Below, piece after piece: positions 36,421-48,427 of a stretch of 64,000 nt of DNA (the first letter of the stretch is position 1; every line of letters begins with the position of its first letter). A model generated the notes under the pieces. That model made no database searches and had not been told where the DNA came from. It worked only from the letters and a program-made list of their open reading frames with translations. The translations under genes and the position numbers were made by a program. The stretch is from Promerops cafer (taxonomy: Eukaryota > Chordata > Aves > Passeriformes > Nectariniidae), in the NCBI GenBank assembly GCA_013398275.1, contig VZSE01008982.1, positions 125,163 to 189,162 on the forward strand, written 5' to 3'.

Positions 36421-38102
36421 TGTGTGGACACGGAGGAAGAACGACCTCACCTAGATCATGAGAAGTACACAACAGCTGTGTGACACACAACTGAAAATTC
36501 ATCTGATCAAACTTTAGGCATCTATCATCCAAACAGAGACATTTGGGACAGAAATCAGATAGAAAAATGGAGATATATCCCAATTACAGCTAAATTTATA
36601 TCTAAGGTTTTAGTGACTGCACTTGCAAATCTCTGCTGAGGATGGCAGGGGTTGAGATGCTTGGCTCACATGCAGACACCTCAATTGAAACACCTCATTT
36701 AGATGTCTGAGCCTCAAGCTGAATCCCACACCCTGCAGTAGATTTCACTGACTGAATATGGGCATCTAGTGCCCTCTCAGAAATGCCCAACTTCCATACA
36801 TTGCAGCAGAAAACCACAAGGGATTGTCCTGAGTTCTGTGCACATCTGTCATCCCCACACAAATTTTTTGGATGCCTGTAAGAATATCAAATGACAGAAG
36901 AAGCTGATGTCTCAGCAACCAAAACTGCTTATGTGAAGTGTTAAATGCCCACTTCTAGAATGCAATGTATCCAACCCATTTTAGATGTCTACCTTCAGAG
37001 GAGTTGAAAAAGAAAAAAAAACCAGGAAATTCAAATATATATATAACACATAAAATATTATAATATTCACATAATAATTTACATGTATCAAGTTTCCCAG
37101 TGAAATTCCAGCTACTGTTTTATGCACATTTTAAGCTGCATTGAAAATATTAATTCAGGTTTATTGAGAAAGTTACGATGTTGATATGAATTTTTTATTT
37201 TTTCATTTTCAAAACAGACATTTGTCAACCTGTTTCTTTGGCAAATGATGCCTATATGATCAGCCTGTGCATTATGTGTCTGTCATTCCTTTTCCATCCC
37301 AGCAAATATCTTTGAAACTTAATTTTCAATTTCAAGTATCTAGAGGGAAAATATCTCACAGCTATAAAGGACAAAGAAGTTTCATTAAAAGGGAAGTGAT
37401 GTAAAATAATGAATGTACTGTGGAAATGTCAAGAGGGTTTGATTAACAACAAAATTAAACTACTTCAGACAATCCATACCAGCAAAAGGTACAGGAAAAT
37501 CACCAGCTGGAATGGACACTTTATTAGAGACAGGAACTTTATTAGAAACACAGAGCCAGAAGGCTACAGACATCAGAAATCTACTTTTACAAAACTCCAG
37601 AAATATAGAAATTGTTTGGTAAAGAGGTTAATCTGTAAAATACTAATGTAAGTAATGTTTGTAATATGCAAAAACCTATACAGAGGGTAAAGAAGGGGAA
37701 AGAATCTCATATACATAGCAAGAATCAGAAAGGAGGATTAATAATTCCTTCCAATAAACTTCCTGGTGAAGAATAGTGGGGAGAGACTTGAGGCTTAATC
37801 ATGTTGTAGCAAATTTCAGTTTAGAATGAGGAAATTATGACTCACATTGAAGTATAAGACACGGAAGTATAGACAGGACACAAAATTGCTTCTAAATGTG
37901 AATTATCATTTGAATTTTTGGTGGTTTAAGATTCTTTAAGTTTTCAGAACATCAGTGATCACTAATTCTGAGTGCTGTTGACAGAGACTAGAAGGATAAA
38001 CAAACCTGAACATCCAGATTGCCTTTGATCTCCTCTATTTTTAAATCTGACCTACTATGTTTAAGTTTGAGCTAATCAACTGGTCAAGACTACCATAAAA
38101 AG
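36421..38102. other. unique sequence
   Basis: No gene or repeat family recognised. ACTTTATTAGA and ACTTTATTAGA recur 20 bases apart near 37520-37550. Confidence 0.4.
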
Positions 38103-38190
38103 CCAATAAAAAACAACCACCAAAAATTCCAGCAACCAAACATAAAAAACAAAACAAAAAAAACCCCAAACAAACCCAAAAAACCAAACC
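38103..38190. repeat. A/C-rich low-complexity tract
   Basis: AAAACC, AAAACAAAAC and AAACCC blocks with hardly any G or T on the plus strand. Confidence 0.85.
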
Positions 38191-39957
38191 CTAATAATTT
38201 ATTCTATGATAACTGTATTACCTTAGAACCAAGTGCCCCCAGGGGGCAGTTTAGACATGTATCTAAGCAATTTACTGTGCATGTCACCTCCAGACTAGCT
38301 CAGGAAACCAGTCTGGGAATTCATAGTGAAAACCAAATATGGTCAGAACAAGAGAAATGTGGATGATAAGGAGAAAATGCCAGGTGTGCATATGGCTCTT
38401 TGGTGCACAGCTTTGGAAGTAGGTGCCTAAATTCTTAGTAAGTCCTTTTTATCATATTTGCATATTTTATCGGTTTAGCTCAAGGTTTTTGCAACTGTCA
38501 TACACTAACCTGTACTGCTTTACGATATACTAAGACTGGGACACATCACAATAGGTTTAGGGTGGGAGGGGATTCTTCTTGGTTCATGAAATGCCAAAAT
38601 GAAAGAAAATGTTAAATAAAATTTAATACCTTTACATGTCTGTTCACATATTCATCCTTGTGAAGAAATAAGAAGTAAATTTGTTTCCTTCCTTTTCCAG
38701 GAAAATTCTTTTCCTGTTTTTGAATAACATTATGGCAACACAGAAGACAATAAAAATTCTGCCACCAGTTTCAACATCATTAAAGTATCACTGAAAGCTA
38801 TAACATGTCTAAACTCTCTTACTAGATTTCCTGCTATATACAATTTATAGATACACACAGGTTCAGATCTATATATATCAGAAAGTTAGCCTTGGAACAG
38901 CATCTCCCTGATTCTATGAAGTGCTTCAGTGCTTTGTCTTTCTTGTTTTGGACAGAATCCTGTGCTTCCTTTATTCCCTTATTCTTTTCCTCTTTAGGGT
39001 AACAAAGAAATAGTGCAAGAAAGTTGTGGCACAACCAGACATGGAGGAGGAGTTTTTCTTCCTGTGATAGGAAAAAAAAAACCTCATTGCTCAATAAGTT
39101 TAGCCAATTACTTGTCAAATATACAGCAAACTTTGCAAGTGAATGTCTCTATCTCTTTAAACCTATGCAGAGAAAATTTGGATTTATTAAGCAATCAGAC
39201 ACCTTCTGATAGTGCTCAACAGGAAACAACAGCTGGCTAATTTAAAGGCACTGATAAAGCTGTGAGATTTAGTACAAATTAAACAATGTGGAGAATTCTG
39301 TTGCATAAAATCCTGAAGCAGTGAATCCTTCTCTCTTTTACTTAATTTCTAATCCTATTTAAAATCTGCTAGTTTTACAAATAGAACCCAGGTGTTTAGG
39401 GAAACCAGCTGTGGGAACTGTAGCCTTGGTTTCTCTTAATGCTAAAGAAGTCCAGGTTCCTTACAAAACTCCACACTTCCCAGAAACCTCCCTATACCAC
39501 TTACAATTTACCAGGCATATGAGGAAGCCTGTGTAGGTATTCCCAGGTACAGGTGTTGCAATATAGGTGGATGAGACATTTGTCTCTTCACCCAGAATAG
39601 CCGAATTTTTATTCAGACAGCCTGTATTTATATGATTATCAGAAAATACTGTGTTAATTCTGTTTGGTCAGTAAACCATGGAAACTCAGTTCATTGGTTG
39701 GTAATGGCTAGTGTACATGTTTATCAAACTTCTTTCTTTCTAGATATGTTTACATTCTTCATGGATTCTCATGGGTTAGACTTATTTTTGCAGGTGCAAA
39801 CCGTTTTCTTCACAAGAATAGATTGTTATGCAAACTGGTTTTCATTCCTATAATTTTTTCTCATGCGAACTTAACAGGCTAGCTGTTAACTCAGCTGAAA
39901 TAGCAAGGCCTGATTTTACAAGGGCTTCTTTTATAAGGTTTTACCTGTAAGTAACGT
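38191..39957. other. unique sequence
   Basis: No recognised repeat or gene. ORFs at 38834-39240 on both strands are short and featureless. Confidence 0.4.
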
Positions 39958-40990
39958 ACAGGAACCTGCATTTCTTGCTGTTGAACTCCATAAGGGTCCC
40001 TCCCATCTGCCCTTTTCTCCAGCCTGTCAAGGTCCCTCTGATGGTCAGCACAACTGCCTTGTGGATCACCTGCTCCTGCTTTGTACTTTCTGCAGATCCA
40101 CTCCAGGTGTGTTCTACCCCATCATGTAAGCCACTAATGGAGATGTTGGGTGGTATTGTCCCCTGTATCAGCATGATTTCCCTACCACACATCCTCAATG
40201 ACTCCTCCCAGTCACCTCCTTGTCCTTCATACATTTGGAAGTGGCTTCCAGAATCAGTCACTCCATTACCTTTCCAGGAACTGAAGTGAGAAGGATACTG
40301 CAGTTCCTTGGATACTCTTTTTCCCTTACTGAAGATAGGACTGACATTTTCTTTTTTCCATAGTTTTTTTTGTTTGTTTTTTCCACCTGACACAGCCTTT
40401 CAAATACGGTCAACAGTGGTATCTCACTGACAACACTGACCTGCCTCAGCACCTATAGCTGTGTCCTGTTACGTAGCATGGACTATGGTATGGCCAGTTT
40501 CCTGACATGACCTGACCTTCTTCCACCAAGTGTTGGTTCTCCTTATTCCAGACTTTTGCTCTCAGTGACCGGGGATTCCTGAATCTGTCTTATCAGTAAA
40601 GGATTGGTTAGAAAAGCCACTGAATTCCTTGTCCTTTGTCATTGGGTATCCTGCCCCCTTAGCAGCAGATTCACCTTTTCTCTGATGTTTTTATTACATC
40701 TCTCACCAGCTCCACCTGGGCTTTGGCTTTCCCAACGCTGCCAATGTCCTTTACATTCCTCCAGGATAACCTGTTTCTCCTCCCACCTCTTTTATTGTTC
40801 CTTTCTCTGTTATACATTTTTAGGACCTCCTTGTTCACCCACAGGATTCCTGCTGCCTTTGCTTGCCTTCCTATAAATCATGATTATTGTTCTTGAGCTT
40901 GGAGGGTGATGCTTAAAAATCAATCAACTCTTCTGGGACCTTTCTTTCATCCATGACTCTCTCCCACAGGATTCTTCCAAGAAGATCCCT
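39958..40990 (-). mobile_element. CR1 LINE reverse-transcriptase remnant lacking its 3' end
   Basis: On the minus strand, broken frames recall CR1 reverse transcriptase. From the 5' side these are: the helper region before the polymerase core, LTSVPGKVME (from the frame open across 40258-40452), a stretch related to the FADD neighbourhood near 40100, and finally TLTGWRKGQMGGTLMEFNSK near 39980-40040, which matches the 'RDLDRLEKWA...MKFNK' region. Plus-strand landmarks in inverse order include CAGCCTGTCAAGGTCCCTCT and CATTACCTTTCCAGGAACTG. The 150-codon minus ORF at 39941-40393 is a fragment of this decayed gene. The 3' UTR expected at coordinates below 39958 is missing, which is unusual for CR1. 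Confidence 0.75.
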
Positions 40991-41078
40991 ATAGATTTAT
41001 TGTGTAGTGGAAAAACAGAAGGCTTCAAAATTGTTGCTTCCCAAGGGATAAAGACTGAAAAATAGTGCAGTTACACTT

Positions 41079-41228
41079 TATGAATCCCAGCCTTGGCAGG
41101 GTTCAAGGCCAGGCTGGATAAGGCCTTGAGCAACCTGGTCTAGTGGGAAGTGTCTGTAATGGAGGGGTTGGGACAAGATCATCTTTAAGAACCTTTCCAA
41201 CCCTTAAAATTCTATTATTCTATGATTG
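41079..41228 (+). mobile_element. CR1 LINE 3' fragment
   Basis: CAAGGCCAGGCTGGATAAGG, GAGCAACCTGGTCTAGTGGG, CAAGATCATCTTTAAGAACC and TTCTATTATTCTATGATT give a complete CR1 3' end with its octamer-type tail. It lies 90 bases from, and opposite to, the minus-strand CR1 remnant. Confidence 0.93.
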
Positions 41229-42584
41229 GAGCTTGCCTTGCTTAGCTGTCTTGGTGGTGGTAGGTTTTCTTCATTTAATACAAATACTGTTTCTTAAACT
41301 AATTAATTTTGAGACTGGGGAAAACTAGGTCACTGAGCATCAGAAATCTTATTTTAGCTCTCATGTTTCTGTGTGGAGGCTCTAATGAGTGTGTTAATAT
41401 TGATTTCTTCACATTAGAACCTAGTTCTTGTTGCCAGTCAAGTTCTGGCAGAAGATTTGCATTATTATTATTTTTTAATTATGCATTTTAAGTATGGTGA
41501 TTGCCTTTCTGAGAAGAAAACAACAGCAAGAATAATAAAAAATTAGGTATCCAAATACCCTAAGGTGATAATGCTTAGCAAGAGACACATATAATTGTTT
41601 ATGAACTGTGAAAATGTTCCCTGTTCCTAGATCATGATGCTGCAGCAGATATCCTCTTATGGGGTAAGTAGCTCAAATGTTAAAATGATAACCAAATGTG
41701 TTATCCATAGAGATGTCCCAAGGCCAAGGACCTGAAAAATACTGCAGTGGCTGCAAGAGCAATGGCAGTTTAATAACAACACATGTGCCATTTCTCAGCT
41801 CAAAGGAGATATTTGTTTAAAGAACAAAGTGTGTTGAATCTGCAGGGAAATTAAGCAGGATCAATGTCTCTACAGTAATTCATCTCTTCAGTTACAAAGA
41901 GAGTGTTCCACATGTTAAAGTATACAGAAATTTAAAAAAAAAAAAAAAAAAGTGTTTCTGTGTTCCTGTTTTTCTAGTTATTAAAGAAGGAATAAAGGTA
42001 CTGTTTAATCACATGATTTATGGAAAGTGTATTTTTTTAAACTGCGAGAGTAAAATAACATCATTAACTCTGTCCCTGATTTAGAGAAGTTTTTGAGTAT
42101 GTCCTTAACTGTAAAGTACATACTTATGGTTCATTGGCTTTGTAGGGACTGAGCCAAATAGTTAATTGGAGTCAATTTAATTCCATGGTTAAGGTAATTT
42201 GTTGATTCTTGACCTATAAGGACGCTGTGATACAAGAGTCAGAGAGGGTGAATGAAATATAATGGTGAGGAAAGAACCACATTTTGTCAGATAGCCAAGG
42301 AATTTTTCCAGATGAACAATCCTAGGTAAAAAATGGCAAAGGATTTTGCCTTGTGGAAGGCAAGAAAGTATTTTGATTGCACAATGGATAAAGAATATGT
42401 AAGGAAACCATAAGGAAGCTGCTGTTGTATTTCCATGGTCCACAAATTCATCTCTCCCTTGTTATGCTTATGAAAAGTGATGCAAGAGGTCTTTGGGCCT
42501 TAGCCCAAATGAACAAATTTGCATCAAAATGCAAAGCTTTCTGTCACTTACTCCTCTTTCCTTACTTACTTCTTCAGCTGTTTA
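41229..42584. other. unique sequence with poly(A) run
   Basis: A run of about 18 A near 41934-41951. No gene or repeat family seen. Confidence 0.4.
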
Positions 42585-42650
42585 AAACCCTAAAAATCAC
42601 CCAAACCAAGCCAAACCCAAAACAAACAGGCACACCCCAACACTGCAGCC
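42585..42650. repeat. A/C-rich low-complexity tract
   Basis: AAAACCC, CCAAACC and AAAACAAAC blocks on the plus strand, less pure than the other tracts. Confidence 0.7.
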
Positions 42651-45476
42651 AACCAGCAATATGCAAGAGTTTAGGAGCTATACACTTATATGAGGCAAAA
42701 CACACAAAAACTTTGCTGTCATTTTGGGACTTTGGGTACTTTGAATGAATGAGCAAGAATATCAGAAATCTGACTATACAGAATAAACAATTTTATTTCT
42801 CCCTTCTTCTTACTATTACCACTTAAGGTTCTTAGGTTTCAATGATTTCAACAGACAAAACAGGTATAAGAAAGACAATGGTCCTCAAGAGTCACCTAAA
42901 ACAAAAACCAAGTTAATATTGGGCGGGGTGACCAACTGCTCAGCCCAGCTAATACTAGCTAAACTACCATTATAAAGAAGCAATGAAATATGAAAACTGC
43001 ACTAAGAATGCATCTGAAGGTAAGTTGAAGCATGAATATTAAGGGTTATTAGTGAAACCAAAGATGAGTCCTTAAAGCAGAGATTATTTGTTAAGAGGGT
43101 TCCTAAAAATCTAGATAGGGGGCTCAGTAAGAAGTGTGTGAATAAAGTATATGTGCTGAGGAACAAGAGCAACTCACAGGTTGAGGAAGCCCTCACATCC
43201 AATGGCTGCAGAAGAAGTAATGCTGTTTTATCTGTCATATTGGCACACAAATGACAAAACCTCACTCATTCATTGCTGAGCACAAGCTCCAGGGCAGAGC
43301 TTCAAACATCTTTCATGCAACTGCACACAGGACAAGGCAGAGATAACAAAAATCACAAGAAATACTGTTAGCAGTGAGCAGACCATAGACCCCAAACCAC
43401 CAGAATCAGTGGCAGAATTATTTTTGAATTATTTTCAAAAATATTTTCAAATGCAGAACTCTTAACTACAACAGTTTTCAAAGTTGGATACAGAAAGGAA
43501 TCAGCTAAGTGCTTTAGTGAACTATACTCTTCTTTCCTCATTATTGTTTTCTTTAATGATCTTCACATACCTGGTGTGACTTATTCTCCCTTTCTATGAT
43601 TCAAATAAGTTATTTAGAAGGAAAAGCCTTTCTCAGACATAGAAGAAAAAATCTTATTAGAGTAAAAAGGACACACAGAAATAAAAGGTTCTGACTCATA
43701 TGCATTCTTCAAATCTGAGGCAAGCACAGTACTGCTAATCCCATGAAATTGTGTAAACAGAAATCCTAATTAACTCAGACTGAAGGTTTGGTTTGTGTCT
43801 TTGACTATGTCAACATCTTGTTTCTAGATGGTTTCTGTAGTCTAGATATTTTTTCCACAATGCTGCCATTAGTAAGCTGTGGGTTGTGACCCTTACTCTC
43901 CCTACACCCAAAAACTGTGATAATGTCCTGACATTCTCAATCAGACAATCACATCTCTAAGCTCAGTTCCACTGGAATACAGTCTGAATTAACTGACTTA
44001 GACTGGCTGTTTCTTTATGTTTCTGACACATTATTTACGCACAGAAAGTTCTTCTGTAGAAAACACTATCCTTTAGGAGATGAGAACAGATGGTGTAACT
44101 CTCTTTACTAAAGCAGTTTCATACTGACCATGCCCTACAGTCACCAGAGACTGTTATTGATAGCAATTATGAATAGTTGCACTCAGAATCTATTATTGTG
44201 GTCAGGAATATGAAGTTCCAAAATATGTCCTAAAGTCATAATTTAATAACACAGGAGAGGGAAAACTATGAGGCAATCAAAAGCAAAAAATCTACTGACT
44301 TCTCTAGAAGCTGGAAGAGATTTAAGGGTTAGAGAACCATCTTCTGAAGCTCTAGATCTTCCTCCTTCCCATTTTGTTCAAGAGAAAGTTATTTCTTCCT
44401 TGTTCCTACCTCCTGCATCCACTTACACTGGTTCCTGGAGCCAAGGTGGGGGTACCTCACATGGGTACAGTTATAACTCTTCAGTATTCGAGGAACTGAA
44501 TCAATATTTTCTGTCCTGGAAAGCTTAAAAAAAGTCAAAATAGCAATTTTGACTGCATTAGCATGATACCATCATTCAGGCTGTGACAGGTCTCAGCAAA
44601 AAAGGTTTAAGCTTGGCTTTTTATTTACCCCATTATTGCATACTGGTCTGGAGAGTGTGGGGTTGCTATTCATACGGGATTAGTTGTATTTGCTTATTGA
44701 AAATTTGCACAAATAATTTAACTATGAAGTAACTCAAATTTTATGGAAAAGTCTCTCAAGAAGGTATCAATTTCAAGAGAGACATTTTCTACAGAAAGCA
44801 AGAGAAAAATTCACTCCTTGTGTACTCCTTTGGTTACCATTATAAAGACCTCATACTTAACTTTCTTCAATTTCCCTTGCTAGCATTTGTTTTCAAATCA
44901 GATCCAAAGTATAAGACTTGAAGTCTTGCATAATTTTACTTTGAACAAAGCCTCTCTTCAGAAACCTGTGTTTCTATCTGGGTTGTTTTTTATTTTATTT
45001 TTTTTTTTAAAAGCCTGCCATCGTAGGCAGTTAAATCTCAGTATCCATAGGAGGTTATTTCAACTGCGCAGTAGAGACTGTGACATGTAAGGACTCTAAC
45101 TGCCATTTTTAAGACAAAGATTGATGGAAAAAGGAAAGAAATGTCACAATAGGAGTCCATTCTGTTGACAGGAACAGCAACAATAGAAATAGCTGAAAGA
45201 GAATGCATCAGTTGCCACCATGGGTTTTTAAAACTATAATCTTTGTCACTTTGTGTGTAACGAGTGTTTCAGATGGCTCTGCTATTCATCAAGAGCTGGG
45301 CTGGAACCAACCACCAGACACAGTTCTGAGTACTCCACAAAGTCGGGTGGAAAATGCTGAATAGAAAACTGATGGGAACAAAAGATGACTGGAAGGATAT
45401 CATGCAAGTAAATGTCTCTGCTCAGTCCTAGCAGCAGGTCTGCTCCACTGTTTTCTTTAGTATCTTACTGGTTTAC
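42651..45476. other. 2.8 kb of unique sequence
   Basis: No recognised repeat family or gene. It ends with TTTAC at 45472-45476, next to the small LTR. Confidence 0.4.
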
Positions 45477-45594
45477 TGTTGTCATGTAACCCAGTAGGCA
45501 GCTCAGCCCCACTGTTTTGGTCACAAACCCACAACACAGCACCATATGAGCTACTGTGAGAAAAATCAACATTATGCCAGCCAAAACAAGTACA
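45477..45594 (-). mobile_element. 118-bp internally deleted solo LTR
   Basis: Plus-strand start TGTTGTCATGTAACCCAGTA and end CCAGCCAAAACAAGTACA are the two termini of the same avian ERV LTR family as at 1546-2081. The joint falls near the CCAC before TGTTTTGGTCACAAACCCAC, so several hundred bases of the LTR body are gone while both ends remain. Flanks are TTTAC (45472-45476) and ATTAC (45595-45599), four of five matching, which supports a decayed 5-bp target-site duplication. In the family's sense direction it lies on the minus strand. Poly(A) and TATA regions are deleted, so it can have no promoter of its own. Confidence 0.7.
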
Positions 45595-48298
45595 ATTACT
45601 TACATTGTCAGCCTTATTTATTATCCAGTCATCAATAGCTCACAGCTATTCACCAATTAAATCATGTCTGCTAGATTTTCTCAGACAGCTCTTATTCCAT
45701 GTTGTCTTCATCCTCTCACAAAGCAAAATATTTCCATTCAAACTATTCTGTGTAAAGCCCATTAAACAAAGGTCTTAACATTTTTGGTTTTTTTCACAAC
45801 AAAGAGAAACGGAAGACTTTGAGCATGTGTGGACAAAGAAAAGGCTAAGACATTTACATGGACACCCCACTGTCATGCCCTGTCCAAGGCCTTATTTTCG
45901 TTCCCAAAGTAATGAAAACTGTCTTTTCCTGTCAGGAGCAATACTTCAGATGTCTCAAGTAGACAAATAATGAAATTCATCTTACACAAGAACTTCTAGA
46001 ATTCTCAAGACATAACAAAGCAAAACTTGTATTACACTCAGAGAACAGCCCTCCTTCTTCTTACCAGATAATCTCGTGATTCTAAAACCAATAAATATAA
46101 GGGGTAAAAAAAATTATGTTTTTTAAACAACCATTTTTTTCTGCAGTCAAGCTAAGCCACCAATGTCTTCCACATTTTCTCAGTACATGGATTCCTAAAA
46201 AATTTCAATGAACCCAAGTGCAAATCTTTATTTTCTTAGCATTCCTGGGTCTGAGAGACGTACTTATTATATTCCCAGGGAACTTGCAGAACGCTGATTG
46301 AAACCCAGTCGGTTTCTATCAGTATCAGAAGTAATATTAGTTTTCCAACTACTCTTTTTCCTTATCTGTGGCTTTTTTTCTTTGCCAAAAACTAATTTAG
46401 TACTCCCACTATTCTTTTAGAAGGGAAAACAAGTCCAGAGAGATTTCATTCAGTCTTTATAAGTATAGGAATGTTGATTTTTTATGTTGAATGCCATTGT
46501 TGAATGTTAAAAGAGTGTGTTAATTCTTCACAACCCGTACTAGCCATTTCTTAAGTACACAAACACATACAGAAAACATCTCTCCTACACTTCATGGGTT
46601 CCTTGCTAAATCCAAAGTACCATTCTCTTCACTTTCAAGAACTGTCTACATTTAACAACACCAATCTTTCCCTGCTGCAAAGATGAGTTTTTCAAGGTTG
46701 AAGGTGACCAATGTAACGACTGAGAGTTTTAGTCCTCAAACAACTCCATTGCTACTGAAAGCACTTTCAAAATTTCCCCTATATGCATTCCAGATCCTGA
46801 TTCACTTTAGCAATCACTCTTAAATATTTTTGTTGGTTTTATATTTTTTATACAAATGCCTTTTTTTTTGCTGTGAACATGAATTACTTGGGCATATTAA
46901 ATAAATCTCATCAAATTTCATTTCTGCTGTCACTTTTCTTGTATCTGCCCAGTGGTACAAAACACCAGAGAGAGCTTGAGCTGGAAAGATGCTTATTAGC
47001 CTGTAGCTGATACTGACATAAGTAGTTCTTTTATATCCCTTCATAAGCAGTTCTTTTATATTCCTTCATGTAAACATAATCTAGCAACACAGTGTGCACA
47101 GTCAAAAATTCTGCTGGATGTGTCAAGGCACAGCTACCTCCCAACTAAGCCAATAACTTGACTCAGATGGAAGAAATTATTTGATGCTACTGCAAGGTCT
47201 GCCCTGAGAAACAGTCACCAGTGACAAATATGAGACCACAGAAATAACTAGGCCTACCTAGCATGGGCTAAATTTCAAATGAAATAGCATCTCTTTCTTT
47301 CCATGGCCACGAAACATATACCAAAACAGTACCAAGCCTCTGTGGATGTCCCCCAGATCTGTCCCATGGTTGAGCCATAGATGTATAATGTCCACAGCTA
47401 ATTTGTAAAGCAGTGAGGCAGGAAAGCAGATTTCTGCAGCTGCTTGATTCCAGAACTCTTTTTCTATGGCTCACTATCAAATTAGTCTGGTTTTATAGCT
47501 TTGGAAGTATATCCCTTTGGTCCTTATCTCCGTGGGAAGTGATAGCTATTCCTGCACCACAGCTAACATATCTGCTGATTGGAGGAGGCTGTGTGTGCAA
47601 TGAGTATCTCCAACTCATCTTCAGAGCCCGAGTCTGCCAACATGCATCAGGGATTTGCTGCAAATAAGGGAAATGGAAAGTGTAAATGATGAATCCACCA
47701 TCATGCTTTTTCTGCCAGGAATAAAGGAAACTAGAGGCACAGCTGCTCCAGCCTTCGATTTTTGTGGCATTTGTGGAGTGTCCCTACTTTATTTCAGAAG
47801 GAACTCCCCAGTGACCAACAAGCTGCTGAGACTTCACTGGAGACAGGATTTGGAGTTTAATGAGGAGAGATTCAGCAAAGCATGAGCAACTAATGATGTA
47901 GATTGGAAGCCCTGTATTGTTTAGTGCATTGCCAGGTGTCAACTGTGATTCCAGTTGTAAATTTATATTATTTCAGAGTAAATGAGCTAGTATATGAAAA
48001 AATGAAAACATCTTACTTCATTAGAAAAGGGTTGATCCCATGGGAATGCATTTTATACTCAAGGCAGGATTATTTTTTTAACTTGGCGTGCTGGAAGAGA
48101 AACAAATCCTGCCAGCTTGGAGTGAAAATAACCAAAGAGAACAGATGTACAGTAGCATATAGAAGAGATCAACAGAGAGAGCAGGCCAAAATACTGGGAA
48201 AAATACACTGATTGGGAAGTTATCACATCTGGACCTTTAAACATTATAAAAACAAAGCCATTTCCATCCTCCTTGCCGCTTCAAAACAAAACAACTGA
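45595..48298. other. 2.7 kb of unique sequence
   Basis: Contains a 25-base tandem duplication at 47020-47069 (unit AAGTAGTTCTTTTATATCCC plus TTCAT, two mismatches). ORFs at 47413-48211 have no recognised features. Confidence 0.4.
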
Positions 48299-48325
48299 CC
48301 ACCACCACCACCACCAAAAAAACCA

Positions 48326-48368
<43 letters not shown>

Positions 48369-48427
48369 ACAAAAAAAAACCAACAAAAAAAAACAACAAA
48401 AAAAAACCAAAAAAAAAAAAAAAACAA
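48299..48427. repeat. 129-base tract of only A and C
   Basis: (ACC)n at the start, then (CAAAAA)n and long A runs, with no G or T on the plus strand for about 129 bases. ORFs over it give lysine/asparagine/glutamine-rich or phenylalanine/valine/glycine-rich products and are not genes. Confidence 0.95.
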
